Below are positions 26,926 through 36,645 of a stretch of 64,000 nt of DNA, in pieces. Source of the DNA: Lysinibacillus sp. ZYM-1. GTDB lineage: Bacteria; Bacillota; Bacilli; Bacillales_A; Planococcaceae. The notes beneath the pieces are model-generated. The model was not told where the DNA came from. It saw only the letters and a list, made by a program, of their open reading frames with translations, and did no database searches. Numbering within the stretch: the first letter of the stretch is position 1; every line of letters begins with the position of its first letter. The DNA lies in contig NZ_KQ465112.1 of the NCBI RefSeq assembly GCF_001308875.1, positions 1 to 64,000 of the forward strand, read 5' to 3'. The translations under genes were made by a program, and so were the position numbers.

Positions 26926-26958
26926 GCCTAGTAACCTTTTGTTGCTAGGCTTTTTATT
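26926..26958 (+). terminator. Terminator of the mce-yqjD operon
   Basis: AGCCTAGTAAC pairs with GTTGCTAGGCT (one G-U) around CTTTT, followed by TTTTATTT. Confidence 0.88.
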
Positions 26959-27045
26959 TCCAAAAAATAGTATGCAATATAATCGATGATAATTGAAACG
27001 TTTTTCCTTTTCATCCGTACTGATATATAAGAGGAGTTGATATGA

Positions 27046-27999
27046 ATGGAATGGAAGCAATTACAACAAGAGCAAGAAGAGATTCATACACAACTAAGAA
27101 AATCAGCAAGGCTAAACGAGCAAGGTCTGTTAATTGACAAGCAGATTGACCATACACAACAGGAAATCGACAAACATTCTATGACACTCAATCAAATTAG
27201 GTCAAAACTGGATAAATTAGACGGTTTCTCATTTATGAATATGATTCGTACTTGGACGGGGCAACAAGATGAATTACGGGCTGAAAAAATTGATAAAGCG
27301 GCCATTCTTGAATTAAAGATTAAAGAAGCAAAGCAAATGCAAACGGATTTAACCGAAGATAGGGTGCAAGTAACTAATAAATTAGCTCTTATTGATGACA
27401 TGGCGTTACAAGGCGCACTTCAACAGATCAAGGCAAAAAAGAAAGGCTATTTACAAATTCATAATCCTGCACAGGCAGAGAAACTTGAGCATTTAGCTCA
27501 GGAGAAAATGCTAACAAAGCAACTGATGGCTGAAATCCAAGAAGCGGAGGAGGCAGGAGAGGTAGCTCTAACAAAGTTGGGGCAAGCAGCTGCTTCACTT
27601 CATTCGGCCAGCGGATACTCGACTTGGGATACATTCTTTGGTGGGGGGCTTATCGCTACACACTTAAAGCATGATGCACTTGATCAGTCCGAAAATTATT
27701 TACATAGTGCCCAAATTGCGTTGCAACGTTTTCATAATGAATTATTAGATGTTCATGAAATGTCAACAAAGTCACTACAAGTCGAAACAGATGGTTTTGT
27801 TAAATTTGCGGACTACTTCTTTGATGATATCTTTTCGGCTTGGTCGGTCCATTCTAAAATTTCAACCGCAAGAGAACAGGTTTCACGTGTCCAAGATGAT
27901 GTACATAATACAATTTGGCGCTTACAAGATAAACATAATAAAGCAAATAACTATCTACAAACAATTGAACAAGAACAAGGGGCAATTTTCAATGCCTAA
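27046..27999 (+). CDS. Coiled-coil protein of unknown function
   Basis: This 317-residue hydrophilic protein is dominated by heptad-like Gln/Glu/Lys-rich helices (about 1-60, 70-170 and 275-312). A Gly-rich turn in the middle (about 190-206, SGYSTWDTFFGGGLIATHLKH) is probably the conserved core. No signal peptide or membrane segment is present. ATG 27046 lies 9 bases after AGGAG; ATG 27042 is out of frame. It is a single gene between terminators. I do not know its function; the Gly-rich centre with flanking coils suggests a folded hairpin. Confidence 0.75.
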   Translation: MEWKQLQQEQEEIHTQLRKSARLNEQGLLIDKQIDHTQQEIDKHSMTLNQIRSKLDKLDGFSFMNMIRTWTGQQDELRAEKIDKAAILELKIKEAKQMQTDLTEDRVQVTNKLALIDDMALQGALQQIKAKKKGYLQIHNPAQAEKLEHLAQEKMLTKQLMAEIQEAEEAGEVALTKLGQAAASLHSASGYSTWDTFFGGGLIATHLKHDALDQSENYLHSAQIALQRFHNELLDVHEMSTKSLQVETDGFVKFADYFFDDIFSAWSVHSKISTAREQVSRVQDDVHNTIWRLQDKHNKANNYLQTIEQEQGAIFNA

Positions 28000-28004
28000 G
28001 TAGA

Positions 28005-28034
28005 GTCTGAGATTAATTTCTCAGACTTTTTATG
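28005..28034 (+). terminator. Terminator
   Basis: GTCTGAG pairs with CTCAGAC around ATTAATTT, followed by TTTTTA. Confidence 0.85.
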
Positions 28035-28135
28035 TAGGTAGCATTGTTGAACGATTTCAACTCTTCTGAGGTTGTGCTAAAATAATACCTATACTATAAC
28101 GTGGAAAAACACGTAAACTAAGGGAGTTTTACAAC

Positions 28136-29251
28136 ATGACAAGTCGTTTAGTAGAAGAATTTTTTGAGCTCGTTCAAATTGATTCAGAAACAAAATATGA
28201 ACAAGAAATAGCGCCAATTTTAGTCAATAAGTTAACAGCACTCGGCTTTACAGTGAGCCAAGATGACGCACATACACGCAATGGGCATGGAGCAGGCAAT
28301 ATTATTGCCACATTAAAAGGGACATTGGATGTAGAACCAATCTATTTTACTTCTCATATGGATACGGTTGTTCCAGGTAAAGGCATAAAGCCATCATTAC
28401 GTGAAGATGGTTATATTGTATCAGATGGAACAACGATTTTAGGTGCAGATGATAAGGCGGGCTTAGCAGCACTATTAGAAATGGTAAAACGCTTAAAAGA
28501 GCAAAATATCGCGCATGGAGATATTGAGTTTATTATTACTGCTGGTGAGGAGAGTGGTCTTGTTGGTGCCAAAGAATTGGATCCATCTATCATCAAAGCA
28601 AAATATGGCTTTGCTGTGGATAGTGATGGCAAAGTAGGAGGCATCGTGACAGCAGCACCATTCCAAGCGAAAATTTTTGCGAAGGTTATCGGTAAAACTG
28701 CCCATGCAGGGGTTGCTCCAGAAAAAGGAATCTCAGCGATTACAGTTGCTTCAAAATGTATTGCACAAATGAAGCTAGGTCGATTAGATGAAGAAACGAC
28801 AGCCAATATTGGCCGTTTTGAAGGTGGACAGGCGACAAATATTGTTTGTGACGAAGTGACTATTCTAGCTGAAGCACGTTCTATTGACCAAACTAAACTA
28901 GATGCACAAACAAAGCATATGAAGGAAACATTTGAACAAGTATCTGCTTCATTAGGGGCACGAGCTGAAGTTGAAGTGAAGCTCATGTATCCAGGATTCC
29001 GTGTAACAGAATCAGACAAAGTCGTTCAAGTGGCAATGGCAGCAGCGCGTCAAATTGATCGTACACCTACACTAGGAATTTCGGGTGGAGGATCTGATGC
29101 AAATGTTATTGCAGGCTTTGGTATTCCAACCGTAAATTTATCTGTAGGCTACGAAGATATTCATACGACAAATGAAAAAATACCAGTTGAAGAATTAGAG
29201 AAATTAGCAGATTTGCTAGTTGAAATCGTTAAAGAATCAGCGAAAAAATAA
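28136..29251 (+). CDS. Peptidase T-like M20 metallopeptidase (YqjE-like)
   Basis: This 371-residue M20 family aminopeptidase resembles PepT and is likely a cytoplasmic tripeptidase. Zinc-site motifs are TSHMDTVVPG (His and Asp), GADDKAGLAALLEM (bridging Asp), ITAGEESGLVGAKEL (catalytic Glu and ligand) and VDSDGK; the lid domain runs from about 180 to 290. GGGAG precedes the ATG. In B. subtilis yqjE follows yqjD, and here only the coiled-coil gene intervenes, so the gene order is partly conserved. Confidence 0.92.
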   Translation: MTSRLVEEFFELVQIDSETKYEQEIAPILVNKLTALGFTVSQDDAHTRNGHGAGNIIATLKGTLDVEPIYFTSHMDTVVPGKGIKPSLREDGYIVSDGTTILGADDKAGLAALLEMVKRLKEQNIAHGDIEFIITAGEESGLVGAKELDPSIIKAKYGFAVDSDGKVGGIVTAAPFQAKIFAKVIGKTAHAGVAPEKGISAITVASKCIAQMKLGRLDEETTANIGRFEGGQATNIVCDEVTILAEARSIDQTKLDAQTKHMKETFEQVSASLGARAEVEVKLMYPGFRVTESDKVVQVAMAAARQIDRTPTLGISGGGSDANVIAGFGIPTVNLSVGYEDIHTTNEKIPVEELEKLADLLVEIVKESAKK

Positions 29252-29277
29252 TAGTCTAATTTGAAGGATGTGACCGC

Positions 29278-29766
29278 ATGGAAAGTGTAAAAGCAGTAGT
29301 TTTTGCTTGTGGTACAGAGGAATATGCAGTGCCTGTAGAGCAAGCGATTTCAATTGAAAAATTAGAGCAAGTAACACCTATTCCTCATTTACCTAACTAT
29401 CTTTTAGGTTTTACAAGAATTCGTGGGGAGCTAGTGCCTGTTCTAGATTTTGAACGGATATTGTACAATCGTTCATCTAATACAGCAACTTCTCGTGTCA
29501 TTGTATTGAATACAGATGTTGTTAATTATGGATTACTTGTAACTGAAGCTCGTGAAATTCTTGATTTTGATGAGTCGATACTTCAACAATTAGGTCTTGT
29601 TAATTATAGTAAAACGCGTTATTTTACAGCTGTGGCAAACCTTGAAAACAGAATGATTACGTATGTTGACCCAAAAATTCTCGTCAATTCCTTAGAGGGT
29701 ATTCGTGAAATTATCAATTATTTACACAAAATGCTCGAAAATGAAAAAGAAAACGTAGAGGCTTAA
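29278..29766 (+). CDS. CheW-like chemotaxis coupling protein
   Basis: This 162-residue protein consists of one CheW domain (residues 4-145), with EYAVPVEQAISIEKLEQVTPIPHLP and GFTRIRGELVPVLDFERIL as the typical receptor/kinase-coupling stretches. There is no receiver domain, so it is not CheV. The C-terminal 20 residues form an acidic helix. AAGGATGTG precedes the ATG. It stands apart from any che operon. It may couple receptors such as the one at 33982 to CheA. Confidence 0.88.
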   Translation: MESVKAVVFACGTEEYAVPVEQAISIEKLEQVTPIPHLPNYLLGFTRIRGELVPVLDFERILYNRSSNTATSRVIVLNTDVVNYGLLVTEAREILDFDESILQQLGLVNYSKTRYFTAVANLENRMITYVDPKILVNSLEGIREIINYLHKMLENEKENVEA

Positions 29767-29782
29767 GCTTCTACGTTTTTCT
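29755..29782 (+). terminator. Terminator of the CheW-like gene
   Basis: ACGTAGA-g-GC pairs with GC-t-TCTACGT around TTAA, followed by TTTTCTT. It overlaps the stop codon. Confidence 0.82.
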
Positions 29783-29910
29783 TATGTTCGAGTAGTAAAA
29801 ATAACCTGTTTACGATTATTTGTAAAGGAGGAATCATTCAATAATTATGCATTATACCTAGAGACATACAATTGCTAACAGCGTATCATAAAGGATAAGA
29901 AAACAACTGT

Positions 29911-30022
29911 AAAAGGCAAACTTTACCGAAAGGGAAGGACGCAAAGCCGTGAGTCTAAACACTATTTCCAGTGTATGATCGTCAGGTTGCCAGGTTCTGT
30001 TCTAGGAGCCTAGGCGAATAGA
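29911..30022 (+). promoter_or_regulatory. c-di-GMP-I (GEMM-I) riboswitch
   Basis: The conserved aptamer core is plain: GGCAAAC at 29915, a CCGAAAGG loop, GGACGCAAAGCC at about 29938, and CAGGTTGCC at 29983-29991 closing the P1 helix (GGCAA/TTGCC). The GAAA tetraloop, its receptor-like segment and a CACT/AGTG helix are present. Downstream, a TTCT...AGAA hairpin containing CTAGG-ag-CCTAG ends at the GGAG ribosome site of the next gene, so control is probably translational. It sits 45 bases before the secreted-protein start. Confidence 0.9.
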
Positions 30023-30037
30023 ATGGAGTTACTAAGT

Positions 30038-30925
30038 ATGAAAAAATACGTTTCCCTGAAAGTATGGATAGCAATAGTAGTAATTATTGGAAGTGCATTA
30101 AGCGTAACCAGTGAAGAGGTAGATGCTATGGTAATAGGGGACAAGGCAACTTGGCTATGGGATACATCCATTATCATTGAGGATCAGGAAAATATCCTCT
30201 TATTTTTAGAAAACCAACATGTCAATAAAGTTTATTTGCAAATCAATCCAGACATATCCAGTGATATATATAAGCATTTTATTAGCCATGCAGCTGCTAG
30301 TGGTATACGCATTTATGCCTTAGACGGTGCTGCAAGTTGGGTTTCAGCAGAGGGCAATCAAAATCTGAACGACCTTTTTAATTGGGTATCAACATATAAT
30401 AATGATTCAGCTGAATCGGAACAATTTTCTGGCGTTCACCTGGATGTAGAACCGTATTTAAATAGCGGTTGGAGCTTTGATCAAATGCAAACAATTGAAT
30501 CTTATCAAGCACTTTTAATGCAAGCCAGGGAGAAAGCCAATCAAATACAACTACCTTTAGAAGTAGATATGCCATTTTGGTTTGATGACATTCATTTCAA
30601 CAACTCTTTTGGAAAAGGTTTGCTAGCTGAGTGGGTAATCGATCAAGTGGATAGTGTTACAATCATGGCGTATCGAGACAAAGCAAAAGATATAATTGCC
30701 ATTGTAAAACATGAACTTGCTTATGCCAAAAAGGTCAATAAATCTATAGTGGTAGGTGTGGAAACTGGAGCTTCGGAGGAAGGGGAAAATATTACCTTTT
30801 ATGAGAACGGAGAAGTCTATATGAATGAACAACTTTCATTGGTTCAACAGCATTATAGAAATAATACAGCCTTTCATGGAATGGCTATTCACTATGTTGA
30901 AAATTGGATGAACATGCAACCATAA
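30038..30925 (+). CDS. Secreted TIM-barrel-like protein under c-di-GMP control
   Basis: This 295-residue protein has a signal peptide (MKKYVSLKVWIAIVVIIGSA, cleavage near residue 25-30). The mature part alternates strands and helices like a TIM barrel: NKVYLQINPD, IRIYALDG, FSGVHLDVEPY (an acidic catalytic-type strand end), LEVDMPFWFD, VTIMAYRDKAKD and VVGVETG. These resemble glycosidase-like domains, but no family is certain. ATG 30038 is preferred because ATG 30023 overlaps GGAG. The riboswitch implies a role in the switch between motility and surface attachment, possibly on an exopolysaccharide. Confidence 0.75.
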   Translation: MKKYVSLKVWIAIVVIIGSALSVTSEEVDAMVIGDKATWLWDTSIIIEDQENILLFLENQHVNKVYLQINPDISSDIYKHFISHAAASGIRIYALDGAASWVSAEGNQNLNDLFNWVSTYNNDSAESEQFSGVHLDVEPYLNSGWSFDQMQTIESYQALLMQAREKANQIQLPLEVDMPFWFDDIHFNNSFGKGLLAEWVIDQVDSVTIMAYRDKAKDIIAIVKHELAYAKKVNKSIVVGVETGASEEGENITFYENGEVYMNEQLSLVQQHYRNNTAFHGMAIHYVENWMNMQP

Positions 30926-30961
30926 AAAAAGCCCTTCCGGTAAAAATGGAAGGGCTTTTTC
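30925..30961. terminator. Bidirectional terminator
   Basis: AAAAAAAGCCCTTCC pairs with GGAAGGGCTTTTT around GGTAAAAAT. It serves convergent genes on both sides. Confidence 0.9.
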
Positions 30962-30967
30962 GTGTCA

Positions 30968-32107
30968 TTAAGACAGACGACCACTATAGTCTTCAAATTT
31001 AAATTCACGAATAACTTTAATGCCTTCTTCATCATTGTAAGCAACGATTGAAGGTAAGTTGACACCGTTAAACATATGATTTTTCACCATTGAATAATGG
31101 GCCATATCCGTAAATACAAGACGATCACCTGGTTTTAATGGCTGCTCAAATGAATAATCGCCAATTACATCACCAGCAAGACATGTAAGTCCACCTAGGC
31201 GATATGTGTGGGCTAATTCATTGGCTTGACCAGAACCGATAATCATTGGACGGTATGGCATTTCAAGTACGTCAGGCATATGACATGTTGCTGACGTATC
31301 TAAAATAGCAAGATCCATCCCATTTTCTTGGATATCAAGCACGGTAGCTACTAAATAACCAGTATTAAGGGCTACTGCTTCACCTGGCTCTAAATATACA
31401 AGCAGGTTATATTTTTCTTGCACATAATTAATGATGTTCACAAGCTTCTCTACATCATAATCTTCACGCGTAATATGGTGGCCACCACCAAAGTTCAACC
31501 ATTTCATTTGGTGTAAAACATCACCAAATTTTTCTTCTACTACTTCAATAATACGCTCTAACGTATCTGAATTTTGTTCACACATCGCATGGAAGTGTAA
31601 GCCATCAATACCGTCAAGCTGGGATTTATCAAAGTTAGCTAAAGTTGTTCCAAGACGGGAATTCGTATAGCAAGGATCGTAAAGTGCTGTTTCAATTTCC
31701 GAGTACTCAGGATTCACACGAATACCACATTCAATTGTTTTACCAGCAGTTTTCACTTTATCCTTGAACTGAGCCCATTGGTTAAATGAGTTAAACACGA
31801 CGTGATCCACATAGCCAAGAAGCTCGTCCATTTCATGTTCAATATAAGCAGGAGCATAAACGTGAACTTCTTTGCCCATTTTTTCATAGCCAAGACGTGC
31901 TTCATGCAGTGAGCTGGCTGTTATGCCTGCTAAATATTCCCCTACTAAAGGGAATGTTGAATGCATAGAGAAACCTTTAAGGGCTAATAAAATGCGGCAG
32001 CCTGTGCGATCTTGAATTGATTTTAAAAGCTCAAGATTTTTTGTTAATAATCGTTCATCCACTACATAAGAAGGGGATGGAACTTTTGAAAAATCAATTG
32101 GTTTCAT
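30968..32107 (-). CDS. nspC: Carboxy(nor)spermidine decarboxylase
   Basis: This 379-residue PLP enzyme of the alanine-racemase fold group decarboxylates carboxyspermidine or carboxynorspermidine. The PLP lysine is Lys44 in LLALKGFSMHS. The substrate-side segments NFGGGHHITREDYD and LEPGEAVALNTG and the partner-site DTSATCHMPD are present. It overlaps the upstream dehydrogenase gene by 4 bases, so the two form a two-step polyamine pathway. Which polyamine is made cannot be told from sequence alone. Confidence 0.92.
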   Translation of the reverse strand: MKPIDFSKVPSPSYVVDERLLTKNLELLKSIQDRTGCRILLALKGFSMHSTFPLVGEYLAGITASSLHEARLGYEKMGKEVHVYAPAYIEHEMDELLGYVDHVVFNSFNQWAQFKDKVKTAGKTIECGIRVNPEYSEIETALYDPCYTNSRLGTTLANFDKSQLDGIDGLHFHAMCEQNSDTLERIIEVVEEKFGDVLHQMKWLNFGGGHHITREDYDVEKLVNIINYVQEKYNLLVYLEPGEAVALNTGYLVATVLDIQENGMDLAILDTSATCHMPDVLEMPYRPMIIGSGQANELAHTYRLGGLTCLAGDVIGDYSFEQPLKPGDRLVFTDMAHYSMVKNHMFNGVNLPSIVAYNDEEGIKVIREFKFEDYSGRLS

Positions 32108-33333
32108 CGGCTTAATTCCTTTGCATCTAAATCAAGGTCAAGTAACTCTGGGTTATGGCTTTCTTGCCATGGTAGACCCCATTTATTTAATGCATCCATA
32201 AATGGATCTGGATTGAAATCTTCTACATTCCAAACACCTGGTTTGCGCCATTCACCGTTCATGACAAGCATTGCACCAATCATAGCAGGTACGCCAGTTG
32301 TGTAAGAAATCGCTTGTGAACCAACTTCGTTATAACATTCTTCGTGGTCACATATGTTGTACACATAATACGTTTTTTCTTTGCCATCTTTTAGACCGCG
32401 AATGATACAACCGATATTTGTTTTACCTTTTGTACGTGGTCCAAGAGAAGCTGGATCTGGTAATACCGCTTTAAGGAAGTGGATTGGTTGAATCATTTGA
32501 CCTTCAAATTCGATAGGTTCGATTGATGTCATGCCAACGTTTTCTAATACTTTTAAGTGTGTTAAGTATTTTTCAGAGAACGTCATCCAGAAGCGGATTT
32601 GTTTTAAACCTTTGATATTTTTCGCAAGTGATTCAAGCTCTTCATGGTATAGAAGGTAAATATCTTTTGGACCGATTTCCGGTAAGTTATAAACTTCTTT
32701 TTTCTCAAGTGGTGCAGTTTCAACCCACTTGCCTTCTTTCCAGTAACGACCATTCGCTGTAATTTCGCGAATGTTAATTTCTGGGTTGAAGTTTGTTGCG
32801 AAATGATAACCATGATCTCCCGCATTTGCATCCACGATATCGATATAGTGGATTTCATCAAATTCATGTTTTTGCGCATGAGCTGTGAAAACGCCTGTTA
32901 CACCTGGATCAAAACCGCTACCAAGTAATGCAGTTAAGCCAGCTTTTTCAAACTTTTCTTTATAAGCCCATTGCCATTTATATTCAAATTTTGCCGTTTC
33001 AGGTGGCTCGTAGTTTGCAGTATCCACATAGTGCACACCTGTCGCTAAGCAAGCATCCATAATCGTTAAGTCCTGATAAGGTAGGGCAACGTTAATCACT
33101 ACATCAGGTCCGAAAGCTTTTATAAGCTCAATAACCTCTTCTGTATTATCTGCGTCTACCTGTGCAGTATGAATTTTTGTTTTTCCGCCGTCTAGTTTTT
33201 CTTTTAGAGCGTCACATTTTGAAACAGTTCTACTTGCGATACAAATTTCCTCAAATACGTCCGAATTTTGAACACACTTGTGTACCACAACACTGGCAAC
33301 TCCGCCAGCTCCGATAATCAATGCTTTACCCAA
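32104..33333 (-). CDS. Carboxy(nor)spermidine dehydrogenase (saccharopine dehydrogenase family)
   Basis: This 409-residue NADPH-dependent enzyme of the LYS9/saccharopine dehydrogenase family reduces the Schiff base of aspartate semialdehyde with putrescine or diaminopropane. The N-terminal Rossmann motif is ALIIGAGGVASVVVHKC (4-20). LLGSGFDPGVTGVF and YNICDHEECYNEVGSQAISYTTGVPA are characteristic of this subgroup. It is the first gene of the pair with nspC. The other route in Bacillus uses speE with decarboxylated SAM; this pair is the alternative route to spermidine. Confidence 0.9.
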   Translation of the reverse strand: MGKALIIGAGGVASVVVHKCVQNSDVFEEICIASRTVSKCDALKEKLDGGKTKIHTAQVDADNTEEVIELIKAFGPDVVINVALPYQDLTIMDACLATGVHYVDTANYEPPETAKFEYKWQWAYKEKFEKAGLTALLGSGFDPGVTGVFTAHAQKHEFDEIHYIDIVDANAGDHGYHFATNFNPEINIREITANGRYWKEGKWVETAPLEKKEVYNLPEIGPKDIYLLYHEELESLAKNIKGLKQIRFWMTFSEKYLTHLKVLENVGMTSIEPIEFEGQMIQPIHFLKAVLPDPASLGPRTKGKTNIGCIIRGLKDGKEKTYYVYNICDHEECYNEVGSQAISYTTGVPAMIGAMLVMNGEWRKPGVWNVEDFNPDPFMDALNKWGLPWQESHNPELLDLDLDAKELSR

Positions 33334-33560
33334 TTGTCTACCCCCAAGTTCATAAAAGTATTGTCAAACAAGCTGATTATACAGAAATTTGATATAGTAC
33401 TCAATCATTGTTTTAAAATTTTCTACAAAAACTTTTATTTTTCTACATCAATTAGACGTAATCATAAGGAATTACCTTGGGTAAAAGTAAAGAAATCCCT
33501 TTTCTACGAGGTAGCAAGGGATATCACAGCATGAAACACAAGAACTTCACTTCGATCTTT

Positions 33561-33767
33561 TTATTTTAAAAATCGACTTGATATTTGTTGCTTTTCATCT
33601 CCCCATACATAAAAGAAGATTACAAGTAATGTACTTAAAAATCCCATTACAAGTGCATACGTACTGAGGGCTACATGCACTTTACTTTGCATGGCATAAA
33701 TGAATATAGCTCCTATTGTTAGCAAATTTCCAGTAATAAGCGATACAAAATGAAAACGTTTATTCAT
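33561..33767 (-). CDS. Small membrane protein, unknown
   Basis: This 68-residue protein has two membrane segments (about 7-25 and 36-54) and a basic end. AGGAGGG lies about 6 bases before the ATG. The sequence is unlike any family I can name. It is monocistronic between the polyamine genes and the chemoreceptor. The 227-base spacer to the polyamine operon (33334-33560) holds no other gene. Confidence 0.6.
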   Translation of the reverse strand: MNKRFHFVSLITGNLLTIGAIFIYAMQSKVHVALSTYALVMGFLSTLLVIFFYVWGDEKQQISSRFLK

Positions 33768-33981
33768 AGCAAGCCCTCCTAGTAGATGAATTATTTAATG
33801 AATAAATGCCTAAAAATGAAGATAGTCCACTTCAATTATCGCATAATTCAGAACTTTTATCCAACACTTTAATTTTACTAGAAAAATTAAAGATGCTTTT
33901 TTCATACATCTTTTTATAGTATGATGAGAAAATAAAAGGTAATATTCATAGATTATTACAAGAAAGGGGAGAAGATGAATC

Positions 33982-35697
33982 GTGAAATTACGAAATTCAT
34001 TAACTTTTCAACTTGGGACAATTATCGCTGGTATTTTAGTAGTCATGCTAGGGATTACTTCGTTCGCTACATACATAACTGCCTACAATAAACTTTATGA
34101 TGCTGCGGGTGTAGAGGCATATGGATGTGCCAATATTACAACCGGTTTAATTGCCCCCGAACAAATGGACAAGGCCATGCTTGGGGACCAGGCAGCTCAG
34201 GAACGTATTGGGAATGACTTAAACTGGACAACTGGACACAAAGATATTTTTCAAACACAATATATTCTATCGCTTGATGGTACATTGTTAGCGCTGGATG
34301 ACCATTTAGCTGAGAAAGGTTTTGCACCTGGGGATTCTTTCTACATGGATAAAGAAGCAATTGATAGGCTATTAAAGGATAAGCATCCGACTTACTCTCA
34401 GCCTTATACATTTGCTGGCATGGATCGTTTATCAGGCTATGCCCCTATTTTCAAAGATCATGATTCGAGTAAAGAGATCATTGCCATCAGTGTTATCGAT
34501 TTTGACGCCAATATTGTCAAGGAGCGTACATGGGATGTTGTGCGAAACGGCATATTAATTAGTATTTTCCCTATGCTGATCGCTTCTATCATTACTGGAT
34601 TTTTAATCCGTCGAAAAGTTAAACCAATTAGTGTCCTTATTCAACAAGCAAAAGAAATTGCGAATGGCAATTTAGCAGTAACTGAAACAACGATAAACAG
34701 CAAGGATGAAGTTGAGGATTTAGCAAAAACATTAAATCGTATGGCGGCTAACTTGCAAAATATGATTATGACCATGCGTTCTACTGCTAATACACTTGCT
34801 AAAAATGCAGATGAAACCGCTTGCACCTTAAACGATATGACGAATACGATTCAAGGGGTTGCTCATAATATCGAAGAGGTAACAAGCACTGTGACGGCAG
34901 GCATGCACCATGCTGAAAATGCTACAGAGGTGCTAACTTCCTTAGCAGAAGACTTGCAAACAATCCAGCACAATGCTACTGATAGTGCAAATAATGCAAG
35001 AGAAACAATGAAACTAGCAACAGAGGGAGAAAGACTAGCAAAAGACATAAGCAATGATATGGCATCGATTCATAGTGGATCAGATGAAGTGAAACATACT
35101 GTTGAAAACTTAGTCACTTCTGCTACTAAAATACAGGCGATTACAACGTCTATTGCTGGTATTGCTTCGCAAACGAATTTACTGGCCCTGAATGCTACCA
35201 TCGAGGCAGCTAGAGCAGGGGAACATGGCAAAGGCTTTGCTATTGTAGCCGAGGAAGTACGTAAACTAGCGGAGCAATCCAATGAAGAAGTTTTACAGGT
35301 TGAACAGCTTATTCAAGATATGATGAAACATGTCCAGCAAGTCATGTCTTCAACGAATGATAATACGCAATATATTGAAAAAGGCACAGAGACTGTCGGT
35401 CTGACTGCACAATCCTTAGGTAATATTTCTAACGCTGTGGCAATGACGGTTGAGGAGATTATTAACATTTCACATGCAGTGACTACTGAAAATGAAAAAT
35501 CTGCTCGCATTGTTCAGATGATACAACAATTAACAGAGTCCATTAGAGACATCGAAGAAGCGACGAATCGGATTACCATAGCCGCACAGCAAACAACAGC
35601 AAGTATCGATGAGGTTGCACAAGGTTCGAATGAAACGAATCATATGGCTCATACACTAGAGCAACACGTTAAAGCGTTTAAATTAAAAGAATTATAG
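33982..35697 (+). CDS. Methyl-accepting chemotaxis protein
   Basis: This 571-residue chemoreceptor has membrane segments at about 10-32 and 190-210. These enclose an extracellular single-Cache-type sensor (about 35-187, with [20 protein letters not shown] and [10 protein letters not shown]). A HAMP domain (about 210-262) and the long cytoplasmic signalling coil follow. The hairpin tip [20 protein letters not shown] followed by [20 protein letters not shown] is fully conserved. GTG 33982 follows AAAGGGGAG. The ligand is unknown. The sCache type commonly senses small organic acids or amino acids. Confidence 0.94.
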   Translation: MKLRNSLTFQLGTIIAGILVVMLGITSFATYITAYNKLYDAAGVEAYGCANITTGLIAPEQMDKAMLGDQAAQERIGNDLNWTTGHKDIFQTQYILSLDGTLLALDDHLAEKGFAPGDSFYMDKEAIDRLLKDKHPTYSQPYTFAGMDRLSGYAPIFKDHDSSKEIIAISVIDFDANIVKERTWDVVRNGILISIFPMLIASIITGFLIRRKVKPISVLIQQAKEIANGNLAVTETTINSKDEVEDLAKTLNRMAANLQNMIMTMRSTANTLAKNADETACTLNDMTNTIQGVAHNIEEVTSTVTAGMHHAENATEVLTSLAEDLQTIQHNATDSANNARETMKLATEGERLAKDISNDMASIHSGSDEVKHTVENLVTSATKIQAITTSIAGIASQTNLLALNATIEAARAGEHGKGFAIVAEEVRKLAEQSNEEVLQVEQLIQDMMKHVQQVMSSTNDNTQYIEKGTETVGLTAQSLGNISNAVAMTVEEIINISHAVTTENEKSARIVQMIQQLTESIRDIEEATNRITIAAQQTTASIDEVAQGSNETNHMAHTLEQHVKAFKLKEL

Positions 35698-35784
35698 AAA
35701 AATTAGGACAAGTTATCTTTTGCTTGCACGGCTAAGATGGTACACTATCAATAAGATTTTTCTTTTGGCGAAGGTGAGGATTTA

Positions 35785-36528
35785 ATGGTGGTAAAACAAA
35801 TGGATGAGCAAGTTCAGCAAATTAATGACTTATTTTTAAGTGGTCAAGTAAAAGAGAGTTATCAGCTAGCAAAGGAGATACTTGCCAACCAGACAAATTT
35901 AGAAGGTGAGACCCATCAGCTTATTCAGCAACATGTTGCATTACTCGAGGCAAATGGCTATGCAAATATGCCCAAAACAACTGACGAAAAAGTGAAGCAA
36001 AGTCTGGAGCGTACAGATGGCTCGTACCCCGAACGAGACGTTCTCACAGCCTATCTCGGTACGCAAGATGATGAACAGTTTGGTAAAGTAATAGACGAAC
36101 TATTAGCAGGATCCATTGAAGCTCAGGCAAATGCCTATTATACAATGGCTGAATACTACGTCCTTGCAAAAGAACATGACAAAGCAACGGTACAATATGC
36201 GGAGGCCATCAAGTTACAGCCAAACAAAGCGCTCTACTGGGGAGCTTTTGCTCAATTTCTAAATCATCATGAGGGTAGCCCTTATTTAGCACTGCGACTA
36301 ATTGAGGAGGCGATACAGCTAGATGGTATGAATTCACGCTGGCACTATATTCAAGGTAATGTATTTTTACAGCTTGTGGCTGCTACGAAAAATTTAAGCT
36401 ATCTACCTGCTTTAGAAGAGGCATGGGAAAGAGCTAAAAAACGCTGTACTGCAAAGCAAATAGCCTTAAAGCTGGACCTTGTGAAATCAAATGATGTGTT
36501 GATACAATGGAAAAAACAAATGCTATAA
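35785..36528 (+). CDS. Tetratricopeptide-repeat protein
   Basis: This 247-residue helical protein has TPR-like repeats at about 110-215, with AYYTMAEYYVLAKEHDKATVQYAEAIKLQP the clearest unit, and a helical N-terminal segment (about 10-50) that may be another. There is no signal peptide or membrane segment, so it is cytoplasmic. GGTGAGGA precedes the ATG. It follows the chemoreceptor by 87 bp with no terminator, so the two could be co-transcribed. The partner is unknown. Confidence 0.72.
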   Translation: MVVKQMDEQVQQINDLFLSGQVKESYQLAKEILANQTNLEGETHQLIQQHVALLEANGYANMPKTTDEKVKQSLERTDGSYPERDVLTAYLGTQDDEQFGKVIDELLAGSIEAQANAYYTMAEYYVLAKEHDKATVQYAEAIKLQPNKALYWGAFAQFLNHHEGSPYLALRLIEEAIQLDGMNSRWHYIQGNVFLQLVAATKNLSYLPALEEAWERAKKRCTAKQIALKLDLVKSNDVLIQWKKQML

Positions 36529-36645
36529 ATCTAGAATCAAGACTATTAAAATATTAATAATTATTTCCTTTTTAGTATATTTATGCTATAGTAAAACTAT
36601 AAACGGACGTATGAAGCTTATCGATAACATGAAAGAAGTGTTTTT

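Noticed and set aside
28411-29019. Long 202-codon antisense ORF
   Set aside because: Shadow frame of the M20 peptidase gene, which has all catalytic motifs.
33268-33534. 88-codon forward ORF between the polyamine genes and the small membrane gene
   Set aside because: Partly antisense to the dehydrogenase start, no ribosome site, low-complexity translation.
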